Shown here: positions 28,152 through 36,838 of the stretch, one piece after another
Position numbering within the stretch: position 1 is the first letter of the stretch
Layout of the letters: every line of letters starts with the position of its first letter
Source: Methanobrevibacter sp. V74
GTDB taxonomy: Archaea; Methanobacteriota; Methanobacteria; Methanobacteriales; Methanobacteriaceae
Length of the DNA stretch: 64,000 nucleotides
NCBI RefSeq assembly: GCF_963082495.1
Contig: NZ_CAUJAN010000001.1
Span: forward strand, 434,001-498,000
Direction: 5' to 3'
Program-made: the position numbers and the translations under genes
Notes under the pieces: model-generated
Told to the model about the DNA's origin: nothing
The model's input: the letters and a program-made list of their open reading frames with translations, nothing else
Database searches by the model: none

Positions 28152-28843
28152 TGGGCATTTTTGAAAATATGAGAAAACCAAAAGGAAAACTTGGTAATTT
28201 TCAGTTAAGATCCATGAATAAAGAACACACTCCTGTTGCTTTATGGGGTTTAAAACACCTAGATATTCAACCAGAAGATCTAATCTTAGATATTGGATGT
28301 GGTGGTGGAATAAATATAAATCGTATGGCTAAAAATGCTAAAAAGGTTTATGGTGTTGATTACAGTATTGAAAGTGTAAAATTGTCACGTGAAGTTAATG
28401 ATGACTATATCAAACAGGGTAAAGTTGAAGTTCTTGAAGGCAATGTTGCATGTTTGCCTTTTGAGGATAATACATTTGATATTATAACCGCATTCGAAAC
28501 TGTTTATTTTTGGCCGGAAATTGAAAAATCATTTAATGAGGTAAAAAGAATCCTCAAACCGGGAGGAATATTTCTAATAGTGCTTGAATCTAATGGATCA
28601 GATAATCTAATCATGAAGATATTTGAAAAATTAATTAATATGACTGCCTATAATGACAGGCAATTAAATAAATATCTACATAATAATGACTATAGTGAAA
28701 TTACAGTATATTTAAGGGATGCAAAAAATAAACAAGAGATTGTAAAATCTAATGGTGAAACTAAACGGATTGCTGATGATTATGGCCATTTTTCATTTTC
28801 AGACAGATTTGTCGAATGGATGAGTGTGGTTGCAAGAAAGTGA
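28148..28843 (+). CDS. Class I SAM-dependent methyltransferase
   Basis: 231 residues. Motif I is LILDIGCGGGININRMAKN, followed by VYGVDYSIESVKLSREVN, FDIITAFETVYFWPEI and RILKPGGIFLIVLES, the ordered motifs of the Methyltransf_11 family. Start ATG 28148 overlaps the stop of the membrane methyltransferase; a second ATG at 28151 is possible. The target is unknown. The coupling to an ICMT-like protein suggests successive modification of one substrate, which is inference. Confidence 0.82.
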   Translation: MMGIFENMRKPKGKLGNFQLRSMNKEHTPVALWGLKHLDIQPEDLILDIGCGGGININRMAKNAKKVYGVDYSIESVKLSREVNDDYIKQGKVEVLEGNVACLPFEDNTFDIITAFETVYFWPEIEKSFNEVKRILKPGGIFLIVLESNGSDNLIMKIFEKLINMTAYNDRQLNKYLHNNDYSEITVYLRDAKNKQEIVKSNGETKRIADDYGHFSFSDRFVEWMSVVARK

Positions 28844-28940
28844 AATATTGAATTAAATCTATTCAGATAACCATCGAAAGATGTCTTCTGCATGCATATT
28901 GCACAGGTAAGATATTATATTGCATTTAAAGTTATAACTG

Positions 28941-29648
28941 TTAATATTTCTCGCAGATATGTTTATAAGTACAATATTTGCATAAAAATTGTTGTTTAGG
29001 ATAAAAATTACCTTTATTCACTTCACATCTTACATGATAAAAGGTATCAATGGCTTCAGCGATTTCACGTGAATGTAAAAATTTACGTTTATTTTCTTCA
29101 TCACAAACATCAAGCAGTCTTAAACGACCGTTTTTAGTAAAAAACACTCCTACAGTAGCAACATTTTTTTCATAAACATTTTCTACAAGTAATTTGTAAT
29201 AACATAATTCACGCCTATATTTAGAAAAAGAATTAGAATTACTAGTTTTATAATCAATCACTACTAAATCTCCATTTTCATCTTCAAGAATTATGTCACA
29301 TATTCCTGAAAAACGATGAGTTTCATCAATCAAATAGTCTTCTTGGCTGTAAAGTTTATAATTGCCATCAACAAATACTTCTTTAAAAAATGAGCCCAAA
29401 TTTTCGATATGATTATCTAAATCATAATTTAAATTTATTTCATGAGCTATTTTATATAATTCATTTTCAATATTAACATTATCGAGATTATCTCCAAATC
29501 TATCAGCAAAAGCTTCAGCGATTAGGTGAACATCTGTTCCCAATGCCATGTATTTATTAGGTTCAACCTCTATTCCATCAATGTATTGGAATTTAAACTC
29601 AAGAGGGCATTTTAAATAAGTATTAATCTTTGATTTTGATAATTTCAT
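28941..29648 (-). CDS. RecB-like PD-(D/E)XK nuclease with Fe-S cysteines
   Basis: 235 residues. LSKSKINTYLKCPLEFKFQY at the start gives the first cysteine. The nuclease core follows: GTDVHLIAEA, then FSGICDIILEDENGDLVVID and YKTSNSN with the catalytic D...D-x-K set. The C-terminal CKYCTYKHICEKY supplies three more cysteines. This is the layout of Cas4/AddB-type exonucleases with a 4Fe-4S cluster. No CRISPR array or cas gene is present, so it is more likely a stand-alone DNA-repair nuclease. The tail lies next to a tRNA-like relic upstream. Confidence 0.8.
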   Translation of the reverse strand: MKLSKSKINTYLKCPLEFKFQYIDGIEVEPNKYMALGTDVHLIAEAFADRFGDNLDNVNIENELYKIAHEINLNYDLDNHIENLGSFFKEVFVDGNYKLYSQEDYLIDETHRFSGICDIILEDENGDLVVIDYKTSNSNSFSKYRRELCYYKLLVENVYEKNVATVGVFFTKNGRLRLLDVCDEENKRKFLHSREIAEAIDTFYHVRCEVNKGNFYPKQQFLCKYCTYKHICEKY

Positions 29649-30001
29649 AGTAATTTTTTCCTTAATCTTTTAGAATAGCTATCAAGACACGATTCGAACT
29701 TCTGATTATTGCACAGTTAAACTATGTTTTAAAATAAGAATCATTTCTCCATGTCTTTACTTTAAGATAATCTCTTTTTATTCATTTAGAGCATTTAAGT
29801 TATATCAGTTGAGCTATCTAAACAATGATTCATATCTTCAAATGTTTCATTTAAAATGCTGTCTACACTCATTTAAATATTTATCAACATTATAAACAGC
29901 TACGATTGCAGATATTTTAAACATTAATCACTTGAATAATAACTTATTTAAATTTTAAAGTATATAGTATTAATCATAATTTTTAGGAGAGTAGTTAAAA
30001 A
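29649..30001. other. Intergenic region with a degraded tRNA-like sequence
   Basis: On the reverse strand TAGATAGCTCAACTGATATA (about 29801-29820) resembles the D-arm half of a tRNA. About 110 bases on, AGAAGTTCGAATCGTG (about 29688-29703) resembles a T-arm. Neither stem pairs well and the acceptor ends do not match, so this is at best a broken or unusually split tRNA. The rest is AT-rich; the promoter and AGGAGAG site of the gene at 30002 lie at the right. Confidence 0.3.
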
Positions 30002-30544
30002 ATGAAAATTATAGCACTTCAAGCAAGTCCTCGTGTAGATGGAAACTGCGATGTATTAATGGACGAAATGATTAAGGGTATTGAGGAAAATGGTGGAGAT
30101 GTAGTTAAATATTACTTGGAAAAATGTGAAATTGCACCTTGTAAAGCATGTATGCACTGCGCTGAAAACCTGGAATGTGTACGTGGAGATGATGGAAACA
30201 AGATTATTGATGAATTAGCAGCTGCAGATGGCGTAATATTTTCAACACCAATCTATTACGGTCAAATGACAGCACAAGGTAAACTTATCATTGATAGATT
30301 TTATGCAATTGGTCAAAACCCTAATAAAAGTTTATCAGGTAAAGCTGCATTGATCTTTACTGAAAATCAACCGGAAGGAACCTATGCTGATTATATTGAA
30401 CTTACAAAGTTTTCACCATTTACATTTATGGGATATGATGTTATAGGTCATGTAGATGCCGGTAGTGCAGGCCCTGCAGGTATTGTTGCTAGCGAACAAC
30501 CTGATAAATTAAAAGAAGCTTACGAATTAGGTTTAAAATTTTAA
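30002..30544 (+). CDS. NADPH-dependent FMN reductase / iron-sulfur flavoprotein family
   Basis: 180 residues. Flavodoxin-like FMN reductase start IIALQASPRVDGNCDVLMDE, then a cysteine cluster CEIAPCKACMHCAENLECV typical of methanogen iron-sulfur flavoproteins, then FSTPIYYGQMTAQGKLIIDR. It binds FMN and probably a 4Fe-4S cluster, moving electrons between ferredoxin and other carriers. GGAGAG precedes the ATG by about 9 bases. It lies upstream of a hydrolase, with about 90 bases between. Confidence 0.8.
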   Translation: MKIIALQASPRVDGNCDVLMDEMIKGIEENGGDVVKYYLEKCEIAPCKACMHCAENLECVRGDDGNKIIDELAAADGVIFSTPIYYGQMTAQGKLIIDRFYAIGQNPNKSLSGKAALIFTENQPEGTYADYIELTKFSPFTFMGYDVIGHVDAGSAGPAGIVASEQPDKLKEAYELGLKF

Positions 30545-30636
30545 ACCTGATTTACTATTTTTTGTTGTAGAATACAACATTATTTATATTGTTATTTCTA
30601 TAACTAGTTATTAACTATTAAATTGTGGTTGATGAT

Positions 30637-31602
30637 ATGACAGAATTGAAATTAACTAACATATGGGATAAGGTGTTTCCTAAATCTGAAAATGTATGTC
30701 ATGAGAAGGTGTCATTCAAAAATAGATACGGTATTGAATTGGCTGCTGATTTATACAAACCATTAGATAATGATTCTAAATTACCAGCAATTGCATGTTC
30801 CGGACCATTTGGTGCTGTTAAAGAACAGGTTTCAGGATTATATGCACAAAAATTAGCCGAAATGGGATTTTTAACCATTGCATTTGATCCATCATTTACA
30901 GGTGAAAGCGGAGGCGAACCACGCTTCATGGCGTCTCCGGATATCAACACTGAAGATTTCCAGGCTGCAATAGACTTTTTAGCTACAAATGGTGATGTTG
31001 ATGCCGAAAGAATTGGCATTTGTGGAATCTGTGGATGGGGTGGAATAGCTTTAAATGCTGCAAGTCTAGATACTCGTGTTAAGGCAACTGTAACTTCAAC
31101 CATGTATAACATGACTCGCCAAATTGGAAAAGGATATTATGATGAGGCGGATAATGCTGATGCAAGATATGAAATGAAAGTAGCCCTGAACAATCAAAGA
31201 ACTGAAGACTTTAAAAATGGTGAGTATACAAGAATAGGTGGAGTTGTAAAAGAAGTAACTGATGATATGCCGAAATTTGCAAAAGATTATCATGATTACT
31301 ATATTGAGTTAGGATATCATCCAAGATCTCCTGGTTCAAACGACGGATGGAATGTTATTGGCTGCATGTCCTTTATATCCCAACCGATAATTGCATATTC
31401 AGATGAGATTCGATCTCCTGTTTTGATGATTCATGGTGAAAAAGCGCATTCTAGGTATTTCTCAGAAGACGAATTTGCTAAATTAACTGGAGACAATAAA
31501 GAATTAATGATTATCCCAAATGCGGTTCACACTGATTTGTACTATAAAACTGATGTAATTCCATTTGACAAAATTGCAGAGTTTTACAATAAATATTTGT
31601 AG
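30637..31602 (+). CDS. Alpha/beta hydrolase, dienelactone-hydrolase-like
   Basis: 321 residues from ATG 30637; the frame is open from 30625. Alpha/beta hydrolase features: FKNRYGIELAADLYKP, oxyanion region CSGPFGAVKEQVSG, nucleophile elbow RIGICGICGWGGIALN with cysteine (GxCxG) instead of serine, acid in SPVLMIHGEKA, and histidine in IIPNAVHTDLYY. A cysteine nucleophile is the mark of dienelactone hydrolases and YcjY-like proteins. The substrate is unknown. It is monocistronic or loosely linked to the flavoprotein upstream. Confidence 0.78.
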   Translation: MTELKLTNIWDKVFPKSENVCHEKVSFKNRYGIELAADLYKPLDNDSKLPAIACSGPFGAVKEQVSGLYAQKLAEMGFLTIAFDPSFTGESGGEPRFMASPDINTEDFQAAIDFLATNGDVDAERIGICGICGWGGIALNAASLDTRVKATVTSTMYNMTRQIGKGYYDEADNADARYEMKVALNNQRTEDFKNGEYTRIGGVVKEVTDDMPKFAKDYHDYYIELGYHPRSPGSNDGWNVIGCMSFISQPIIAYSDEIRSPVLMIHGEKAHSRYFSEDEFAKLTGDNKELMIIPNAVHTDLYYKTDVIPFDKIAEFYNKYL

Positions 31603-31656
31603 CTAGTTTTTAACTAACTACTATTTTTTTATATTACTTTTGAGATATTATTTAAT

Positions 31657-31896
31657 ATGGGTTTAGGTTCATTTTTTAAGAGAGGTAAAGAGAGTAAAAA
31701 GGAAGAAGTAATTGAGGATTGCCATATTAATATTAGAATGGAGGATTGTGATGCTTGTGAAAAGTGTGCAATCGCTTGTCCAAATAATGTTTTACAAATA
31801 AATAAGAATGCCTGTTCTGTTCGTGACTCCAGAGTATGTAAGAACTGTAAAATATGCATGGCAATTTGTCCAAATGAGTGCATTACTATTAATTAA
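31657..31896 (+). CDS. 2[4Fe-4S] ferredoxin-like protein
   Basis: 79 residues. Two cysteine clusters, CDACEKCAIACPNNV (about residues 31-45) and CKNCKICMAICPNECI (about 62-77), each with the CxxCxxCxxxCP arrangement. A charged N-terminal tail of 25 residues (FFKRGKESKKEEVI) precedes the domain. It is an electron carrier whose partner cannot be named. It stands alone, with the hydrolase 54 bases upstream. Confidence 0.85.
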   Translation: MGLGSFFKRGKESKKEEVIEDCHINIRMEDCDACEKCAIACPNNVLQINKNACSVRDSRVCKNCKICMAICPNECITIN

Positions 31897-31987
31897 TATT
31901 TTTTAGCTATTTCTGGGATTAATTAAGATATATTCAATTTTTAACATGATAATTATCTGATTGAATTAGCTTAGATGACCTTAAGGT

Positions 31988-32056
31988 CTGGCATTTATTC
32001 CAACATTTGCTTTATCAATTAATTTAGAAATGCCACATCCATACTCCGTCCTACAT
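31988..32056 (-). pseudogene. Short coding relic
   Basis: Between the ferredoxin and the NifU-like gene the reverse strand reads EYGCGISKLIDKANVGINAR then P and a stop, without a start codon. The stretch looks like the end of a lost gene; I cannot name it. The remainder of 31897-32142 is AT-rich leader. Confidence 0.25.
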
Positions 32057-32142
32057 TAGTATTTTTCTTAAATCGGTTATTTTGCAAAAATACTAAATAA
32101 AAAAACAAATATAATTATATTAATAAAAAATTTTGGAGAAAA

Positions 32143-32838
32143 ATGATGATATATTCAACTGAAATTGAAAATATGTGTCCTGTAAGAAAAGGTGCAAATC
32201 ACGACCCTGCTCCAATACCTGAAGAAGGAAAATGGGTAAAAGCAAAACAAATTGGAGATATTTCTGGTTTTACTCATGGAATTGGATGGTGTGCACCGCA
32301 ACAGGGATGTTGTAAATTGACTTTAAATGTTAAAGAAGGGATTATTGAAGAGGCATTGGTTGAAACATTAGGTTGTTCTGGAATGACACACTCAGCAGCA
32401 ATGGCTGGTGAAATACTTGTTGGAAAAACCATCCTCGAAGCATTAAACACTGACCTTGTTTGTGATGCAATTAACACAGCAATGCGTGAATTATTCTTAC
32501 AAATTGTTTATGGAAGAACTCAATCTGCATTCTCAGAAGGTGGACTTCAGATTGGTGCTGGACTTGAAGATTTAGGAAAAGGTCACAGAAGTCAGGTTGG
32601 AACAATTTACTCAACAAAAGCAAAAGGTCCGAGATATTTAGAACTTACGGAAGGTTATATTACTGAAATTGGTCTTGATGAAGATGATGAAATCATAGGT
32701 TATAAATATATTAACTTAGGAGTAATGTTAGATTCCATTAAAGAGGGTGTTAATCCAATGGAAGCTATTGAAAAAGCAACAGGTCAATATGGTAGATTTG
32801 ACGATGCAGTTAGAAAAATAGATCCGAGGAGTGAATAA
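32143..32838 (+). CDS. NifU-like iron-sulfur scaffold, partner of GGGtGRT protein
   Basis: 231 residues. The middle resembles the IscU/NifU N-terminal fold, with cysteines in GIGWCAPQQGCCKLTLNV and ETLGCSGMTHSAAMAGEIL. The C-terminal part (GYITEIGLDEDDEIIGYKYI; GQYGRFDDAVRKI) is specific to the scaffold-like protein that always travels with GGGtGRT proteins in clostridia and methanogens. GGAG at 32135-32138 serves ATG 32143 or 32146. It overlaps the leader of the GGGtGRT gene by spacing of 1 base to its ATG. The cluster-carrying role is known for the fold and inferred here. Confidence 0.75.
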   Translation: MMIYSTEIENMCPVRKGANHDPAPIPEEGKWVKAKQIGDISGFTHGIGWCAPQQGCCKLTLNVKEGIIEEALVETLGCSGMTHSAAMAGEILVGKTILEALNTDLVCDAINTAMRELFLQIVYGRTQSAFSEGGLQIGAGLEDLGKGHRSQVGTIYSTKAKGPRYLELTEGYITEIGLDEDDEIIGYKYINLGVMLDSIKEGVNPMEAIEKATGQYGRFDDAVRKIDPRSE

Positions 32839-32839
32839 T

Positions 32840-33838
32840 ATGAGTTTATTTGAAAGTTATGAAAGGAGAATCAACCAAATCACTCTTGTACTTGAAAAAT
32901 ATGCTATTAAAGACCTTCAAGATGCAAAACAAATATGTCTTGACAAAGGTTTTGACCCATATAATATTGTAAAAGGTGTTCAACCTATTTGTTTTGAAAA
33001 TGCATGTTGGGCATATACACTTGGGGCAGCAATAGCTATTAAACAAGGTTATGTGAAAGCATCTGATGCTGCTAAAGCTATTGGTGAAGGTTTACAAGCA
33101 TTTTGTATTCCTGGAAGTGTCGCTGATGATAGGCAGGTAGGTTTAGGTCATGGTAACTTAGCTTCCATGTTATTAAGTGATGAAAGTAAATGTTTTGCTT
33201 TTTTAGCAGGACATGAGAGTTTTGCAGCTGCTGAAGGAGCAATAGGTATTGCAAACTCAGCAAATGAAGTTAGAGAAAAACCATTAAGGGTAATATTAAA
33301 CGGTCTTGGAAAAGATGCTGCATTAATTATTTCAAGAATTAACGGATTCACTCATGTTGGAACTGAATTTGATTATTTCACAGGAGAAGTAAAAGTCGTT
33401 AAAGAAAAAGCATATTCTGATGGTGAAAGAGCAAAAGTAAGATGTTATGGTGCTGATGATGTACGTGAAGGTGTAGCCATTATGCATTTGGAAGGTGTGG
33501 ATGTATCTATCACAGGCAACTCAACTAACCCAACTCGTTTCCAACATCCGGTGGCAGGAACATACAAAAAAGAATGTATATTACAAGGTAAAAAATACTT
33601 CTCAGTTGCTTCAGGTGGAGGGACTGGTAGAACATTACACCCAGATAATATGGCGGCCGGACCTGCTTCATATGGTATGACTGATACTTTAGGTCGTATG
33701 CATTCAGATGCTCAATTTGCTGGTTCCTCATCAGTTCCTGCCCATGTGGAAATGATGGGATTAATTGGAATGGGTAACAACCCAATGGTGGGGGCATCCG
33801 TAGCTGTTGCAGTGGCTATTGAAAAATCAATGAAATAA
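32840..33838 (+). CDS. GGGtGRT family protein
   Basis: 332 residues containing the name motif in SVASGGGTGRTLHPDNMAAG near residue 265. Other marked stretches are FCIPGSVADDRQVGLGHGNL and ITGNSTNPTRFQHPVAGTY. The family is conserved in anaerobes and uncharacterised; its constant partner is the NifU-like protein just upstream, here 1 base away. ATG 32840 is preferred over GTG 32831 because GAGGAGTGA forms a good ribosome site. Its glycine-rich, repeated GAS/GLG loops suggest binding of a nucleotide or cofactor, but this is a guess. Confidence 0.85.
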   Translation: MSLFESYERRINQITLVLEKYAIKDLQDAKQICLDKGFDPYNIVKGVQPICFENACWAYTLGAAIAIKQGYVKASDAAKAIGEGLQAFCIPGSVADDRQVGLGHGNLASMLLSDESKCFAFLAGHESFAAAEGAIGIANSANEVREKPLRVILNGLGKDAALIISRINGFTHVGTEFDYFTGEVKVVKEKAYSDGERAKVRCYGADDVREGVAIMHLEGVDVSITGNSTNPTRFQHPVAGTYKKECILQGKKYFSVASGGGTGRTLHPDNMAAGPASYGMTDTLGRMHSDAQFAGSSSVPAHVEMMGLIGMGNNPMVGASVAVAVAIEKSMK

Positions 33839-33876
33839 GAGGATAAATTCTCTTAAATTTACTTTTTGGTGATTTT

Positions 33877-34293
33877 ATGAGCATAATGTGGGGTTTAACT
33901 GCAAGAGGAATTTGTGAGTATAATAATAAAATTTTACTTTTAAAAATAAGATCTCATTCAGTTCATGATGCAGGTAAATGGGAAATTCCAGGCGGTAAAG
34001 TTAAAAAGTGTGAATTTTTTGATGATGCTTTAAAAAGGGAATACCTAGAAGAAACAGGTTTGGAAATTGATGTAGATTCATTATATAATGTTGTTAGAAA
34101 TGATTATACTGCATGTAAAACCAATGAAGAAGTTAAATCAATTCAGTTGATTATGAAAGTAACATGCCAAAGTGATGAAGTTACTATTAGTAAAGAGCAT
34201 GATAAGCATGGGTGGTTTAGTAGGGATGAAATTAACGAAATGATTGAAAATGATTTACTAACTCCTCCTGCTGTAAATGCATTTAAAAAATGA
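33877..34293 (+). CDS. Nudix hydrolase
   Basis: 138 residues with a full Nudix box: GGKVKKCEFFDDALKREYLE followed by ETGLEI, giving G-x5-E-x7-REx2EExG with Phe and Asp in the spacer. The N-terminal WGLTARGICEYNNKILLLK is the first strand. It cleaves a nucleoside diphosphate linked to another group, as in a MutT or ADP-ribose type house-cleaning role; the substrate is not visible. A GGTGAT site lies 5 bases before ATG 33877. Confidence 0.88.
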   Translation: MSIMWGLTARGICEYNNKILLLKIRSHSVHDAGKWEIPGGKVKKCEFFDDALKREYLEETGLEIDVDSLYNVVRNDYTACKTNEEVKSIQLIMKVTCQSDEVTISKEHDKHGWFSRDEINEMIENDLLTPPAVNAFKK

Positions 34294-34523
34294 TGAAATT
34301 ATTTTTCAGGAGAAAACAAAATATATTAAGGTTGTTTATAATTAAATTATGCAAATTTTCCCATTAATTTATAAAAGTAATTCTAATAGGTTGTTTAGAT
34401 TAATACATAATTGAACATATAATTTTCTCAATTATTTCATGATTTTTTTTGTTTGATAATATGTGAACTAAAATAATCTTTATTATCGAATTTCTATTAA
34501 CTTAATTTTATAAAATAAAAAAT

Positions 34524-35321
34524 TTAATCAATATCTAATATCCTTGAGGCGTTTTCAAATAAAATTTGTGATTTTTCTTTATCAGTTAAATCAAGTTTAT
34601 TAAAGTATTCCATTTCACTTGCAGAGTCCCACATTGGATAATCAGTACCCCAAAGTACTTTTTCACTTCCATATGCATGGATTAAATCAACCGCTTCAGT
34701 TGATGTTAAATTATATAAGCTTGAACTTAAATCAACATATAAATTAGGCGTACCGGCTAATTTTGCAGTTGCTTCTTTCCAAATACTCCAACCTGCAAAA
34801 TGAGCTCCAATGAATGTTATGTTTGGAAATTTTTCTAAAAATGCTTTAATCTGTTCAGGATTTGAGTAATTATATCTAAAATCTCCGCAGTGAACAAGCA
34901 TAGGCACATTGGCTTTGTCAATTATCTCACCTATTTTAAATGCACGGTCTTCATCCATAGCGAATAATTGAAAATCCGGATGAAGTTTAACACCTTTTAA
35001 GCCTAATTCTATTAAATAATCAAAATCTCCCTGTAAATCTTCACTATCTGGGTGTAAGGTTCCAAATCCAATGAATTTGTCAGGATGTTTGTTAACTGAT
35101 TCAGCTATAAATTCATTAATAGATTTAACTTGTTTTGGGATTGTTGCAACAGAATGAACTAAATAATGGGTTACTCCAACTTTTGCCCCATCCTCTAGTA
35201 AACCATCTACTTTACCGTTTAATGACATATCTAAATCATAAAACTCTCTGATTCCCCTCACTGCTTTATCTGCTATTTTTTCTGGGTAAATATGACAATG
35301 TGCGTTTACTATTTTTTTCAT
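34524..35321 (-). CDS. Amidohydrolase (Amidohydro_2, TIM-barrel)
   Basis: 265 residues. The metal-ligand HCH motif is at the N-terminus (VNAHCHIYPEKIADKA), followed by GLKGVKLHPDFQLFAM with a metal-binding region, MLVHCGDFRYNYSN, FIGAHFAGWSIWKE and GTDYPMWDSAS for the later ligands. This is the ACMSD/amidohydrolase-2 pattern: a zinc hydrolase or decarboxylase of unknown substrate. The region 34294-34523 between it and Nudix is convergent, AT-rich and empty. Confidence 0.82.
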   Translation of the reverse strand: MKKIVNAHCHIYPEKIADKAVRGIREFYDLDMSLNGKVDGLLEDGAKVGVTHYLVHSVATIPKQVKSINEFIAESVNKHPDKFIGFGTLHPDSEDLQGDFDYLIELGLKGVKLHPDFQLFAMDEDRAFKIGEIIDKANVPMLVHCGDFRYNYSNPEQIKAFLEKFPNITFIGAHFAGWSIWKEATAKLAGTPNLYVDLSSSLYNLTSTEAVDLIHAYGSEKVLWGTDYPMWDSASEMEYFNKLDLTDKEKSQILFENASRILDID

Positions 35322-35399
35322 ATTATTTAACCACCTTAAGATAATTTTACTTGTTTATAACTAAAATATTTATTTGTATAAATGTATATATTAATTAAC

Positions 35400-35660
35400 A
35401 TGAAAGTTGATAGATGTCCAGATTGCAATAAGATTATTTCACCTCAGGAGACTGTTTGCAGTAATTGTGGTGCTAAATTGGATAACCGCTCTGTAAAAAG
35501 AATCAATTCTATTTATCATAGGAGCAATGTTGCGACTTTTGCCTATTTAATTATTTTTTTAATTGCAGCATTAATTTATTCATTTTTCAATTGGGTTTTG
35601 TCTGTAGTTGTCGGTGTAGGATTATTTATTATATTGGTGTATTTTACATTTGTTAGATAA
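35400..35660 (+). CDS. Zinc-ribbon membrane protein
   Basis: 86 residues from ATG 35400 (MKVDRCPDCNK; the frame is open from 35382). A zinc ribbon CPDCNKIISPQETVCSNCG is followed by a short basic stretch and two hydrophobic segments (VATFAYLIIFLIAALIYSFF; VLSVVVGVGLFIILVYFTF). It is divergent to the amidohydrolase and has no good ribosome site, so it may be leaderless. Function unknown; such proteins often sense or organise membrane complexes. Confidence 0.6.
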   Translation: MKVDRCPDCNKIISPQETVCSNCGAKLDNRSVKRINSIYHRSNVATFAYLIIFLIAALIYSFFNWVLSVVVGVGLFIILVYFTFVR

Positions 35661-35684
35661 TACTATTTAGATGAGTATCAACCG

Positions 35685-36335
35685 TTAATACATTTTTTCA
35701 CCAGAATACAAGTTTTCTCCACTGTATATTCTAATTAGCCTGTCAATTAAATCATCATACATTAATCTATGACCTACTGCTCCACCTTGGGGTGTTTGAA
35801 CATTATTTAGGGATTTATCTGCATATTTTCCACAATTATTTATTATATACCACATGCCATGAGGTGTGTATATGAATAATTCACCTTCACCTTCACTAGC
35901 TCCATTTTTAAAACTATCTTGAGGGTCATATATCTTAGTAGAGTGAACTGCCAGTCTGGATAAGTCTTGTTCAGGTCTTGTTCCGCTTTTTTCAAATAAC
36001 ATTTTTAACCATTCGTAAGATTGATCAATTAGGTTTACTTTTTTAATCGGATCTTTAAATGCTTCTTTTACTTTATTTTGTCTTTTTTCTAAAGTGTTTG
36101 TTATTCCAAGAATTTCTTCAACTTTTGACACATTCTTTTCAAGACATCTCCATCCTTCAGGCCTTCCAGTTACTTGTACATTGCCTTCTACAAAGTCATT
36201 TCTTTTAAATTTTCTGAAATAGGGTATTACTTTTTCAAATTCTTCGTCAGGTATTCTTTTATTTAATTCGTAAAGATAACCGTACTCATTAGCGTCATAG
36301 CATTTTGTTTCAAGTTTCAAATCTTCATCTGCCAT
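35685..36335 (-). CDS. Hypothetical protein, 216 aa
   Basis: Not recognised. It is soluble, with charged helices (LNKRIPDEEFEKVIPYFRKF; VEEILGITNTLEKRQNKVK) and a C-terminal part SEGEGELFIYTPHGMWYIIN that looks structured. There is no signal peptide. The start ATG 36335 and its upstream DNA are duplicated in tandem: 36118-36460 recurs at 36461-36799, where the copied reading frame stops after 14 codons. Accessory gene; function unknown. Confidence 0.55.
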   Translation of the reverse strand: MADEDLKLETKCYDANEYGYLYELNKRIPDEEFEKVIPYFRKFKRNDFVEGNVQVTGRPEGWRCLEKNVSKVEEILGITNTLEKRQNKVKEAFKDPIKKVNLIDQSYEWLKMLFEKSGTRPEQDLSRLAVHSTKIYDPQDSFKNGASEGEGELFIYTPHGMWYIINNCGKYADKSLNNVQTPQGGAVGHRLMYDDLIDRLIRIYSGENLYSGEKMY

Positions 36336-36799
36336 GTTGTTATTTAAATTTTAAAATAATATAAATCTATTGTAGAATGAATGAATTTTATTATTGTCAA
36401 TTAAATTTAATATTTTTATTAATTTTAAGTTATTTTATTTAGTTCAATAATTATTTTAAATCAACTTTTGACATATTTTTTTCAAGACATCTCCATCCTT
36501 CAGGCCTTCCAGTTACTTGTACATTGCCTTCTAGAAAATCATTTCTTTTAGATTTTTCTGAAATAGTGTTTTACTTTTCGTCAGGTATTTTTTTATTTAA
36601 TCCGTAAAGATAACCCTACTTATTATCCTAATTGCATTGTTTTGGGTTTCAAATCTTCATCTGCCATGTTGTTATTTAAATTTTTAAAGTAATATAAAAT
36701 CTATTGTAGAATGAATGGATAGTGTTTTTAGTATCAATTAAATTTAATATTTTTATTAGTTTTAAGTTATTTTATTTAGTTCAATAATCATTTTAAATT
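36118..36799. repeat. Tandem duplication of a gene start and its promoter (about 340 bp x 2)
   Basis: Unit one, 36118-36460, covers the first about 72 codons of the reverse-strand gene 35685-36335 plus its upstream DNA. Unit two, 36461-36799, repeats it with scattered substitutions and small indels, so its reading frame (ATG at 36665-36667) breaks after 14 codons. The junction falls exactly at TCAACTTTTGACA, present at 36118 and 36461. The second copy now separates the gene from mdh. Confidence 0.85.
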
Positions 36800-36838
36800 T
36801 TAGTAAGCTATTTTTATATTGAAAACAGATATAACAAT

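Noticed and set aside
28941-29648. Cas4-like nuclease as a sign of a CRISPR system
   Set aside because: No repeat-spacer array or other cas gene is present in the window; RecB-like nucleases of this type also occur alone.
29689-29820. tRNA with a CUA (amber) anticodon
   Set aside because: A CTCTAAA loop-like string exists but neighbouring stems do not pair, so no tRNA is claimed.
36461-36799. Separate gene in the second duplication unit
   Set aside because: Its frame stops after 14 codons; it is a degraded copy of the neighbouring gene start.
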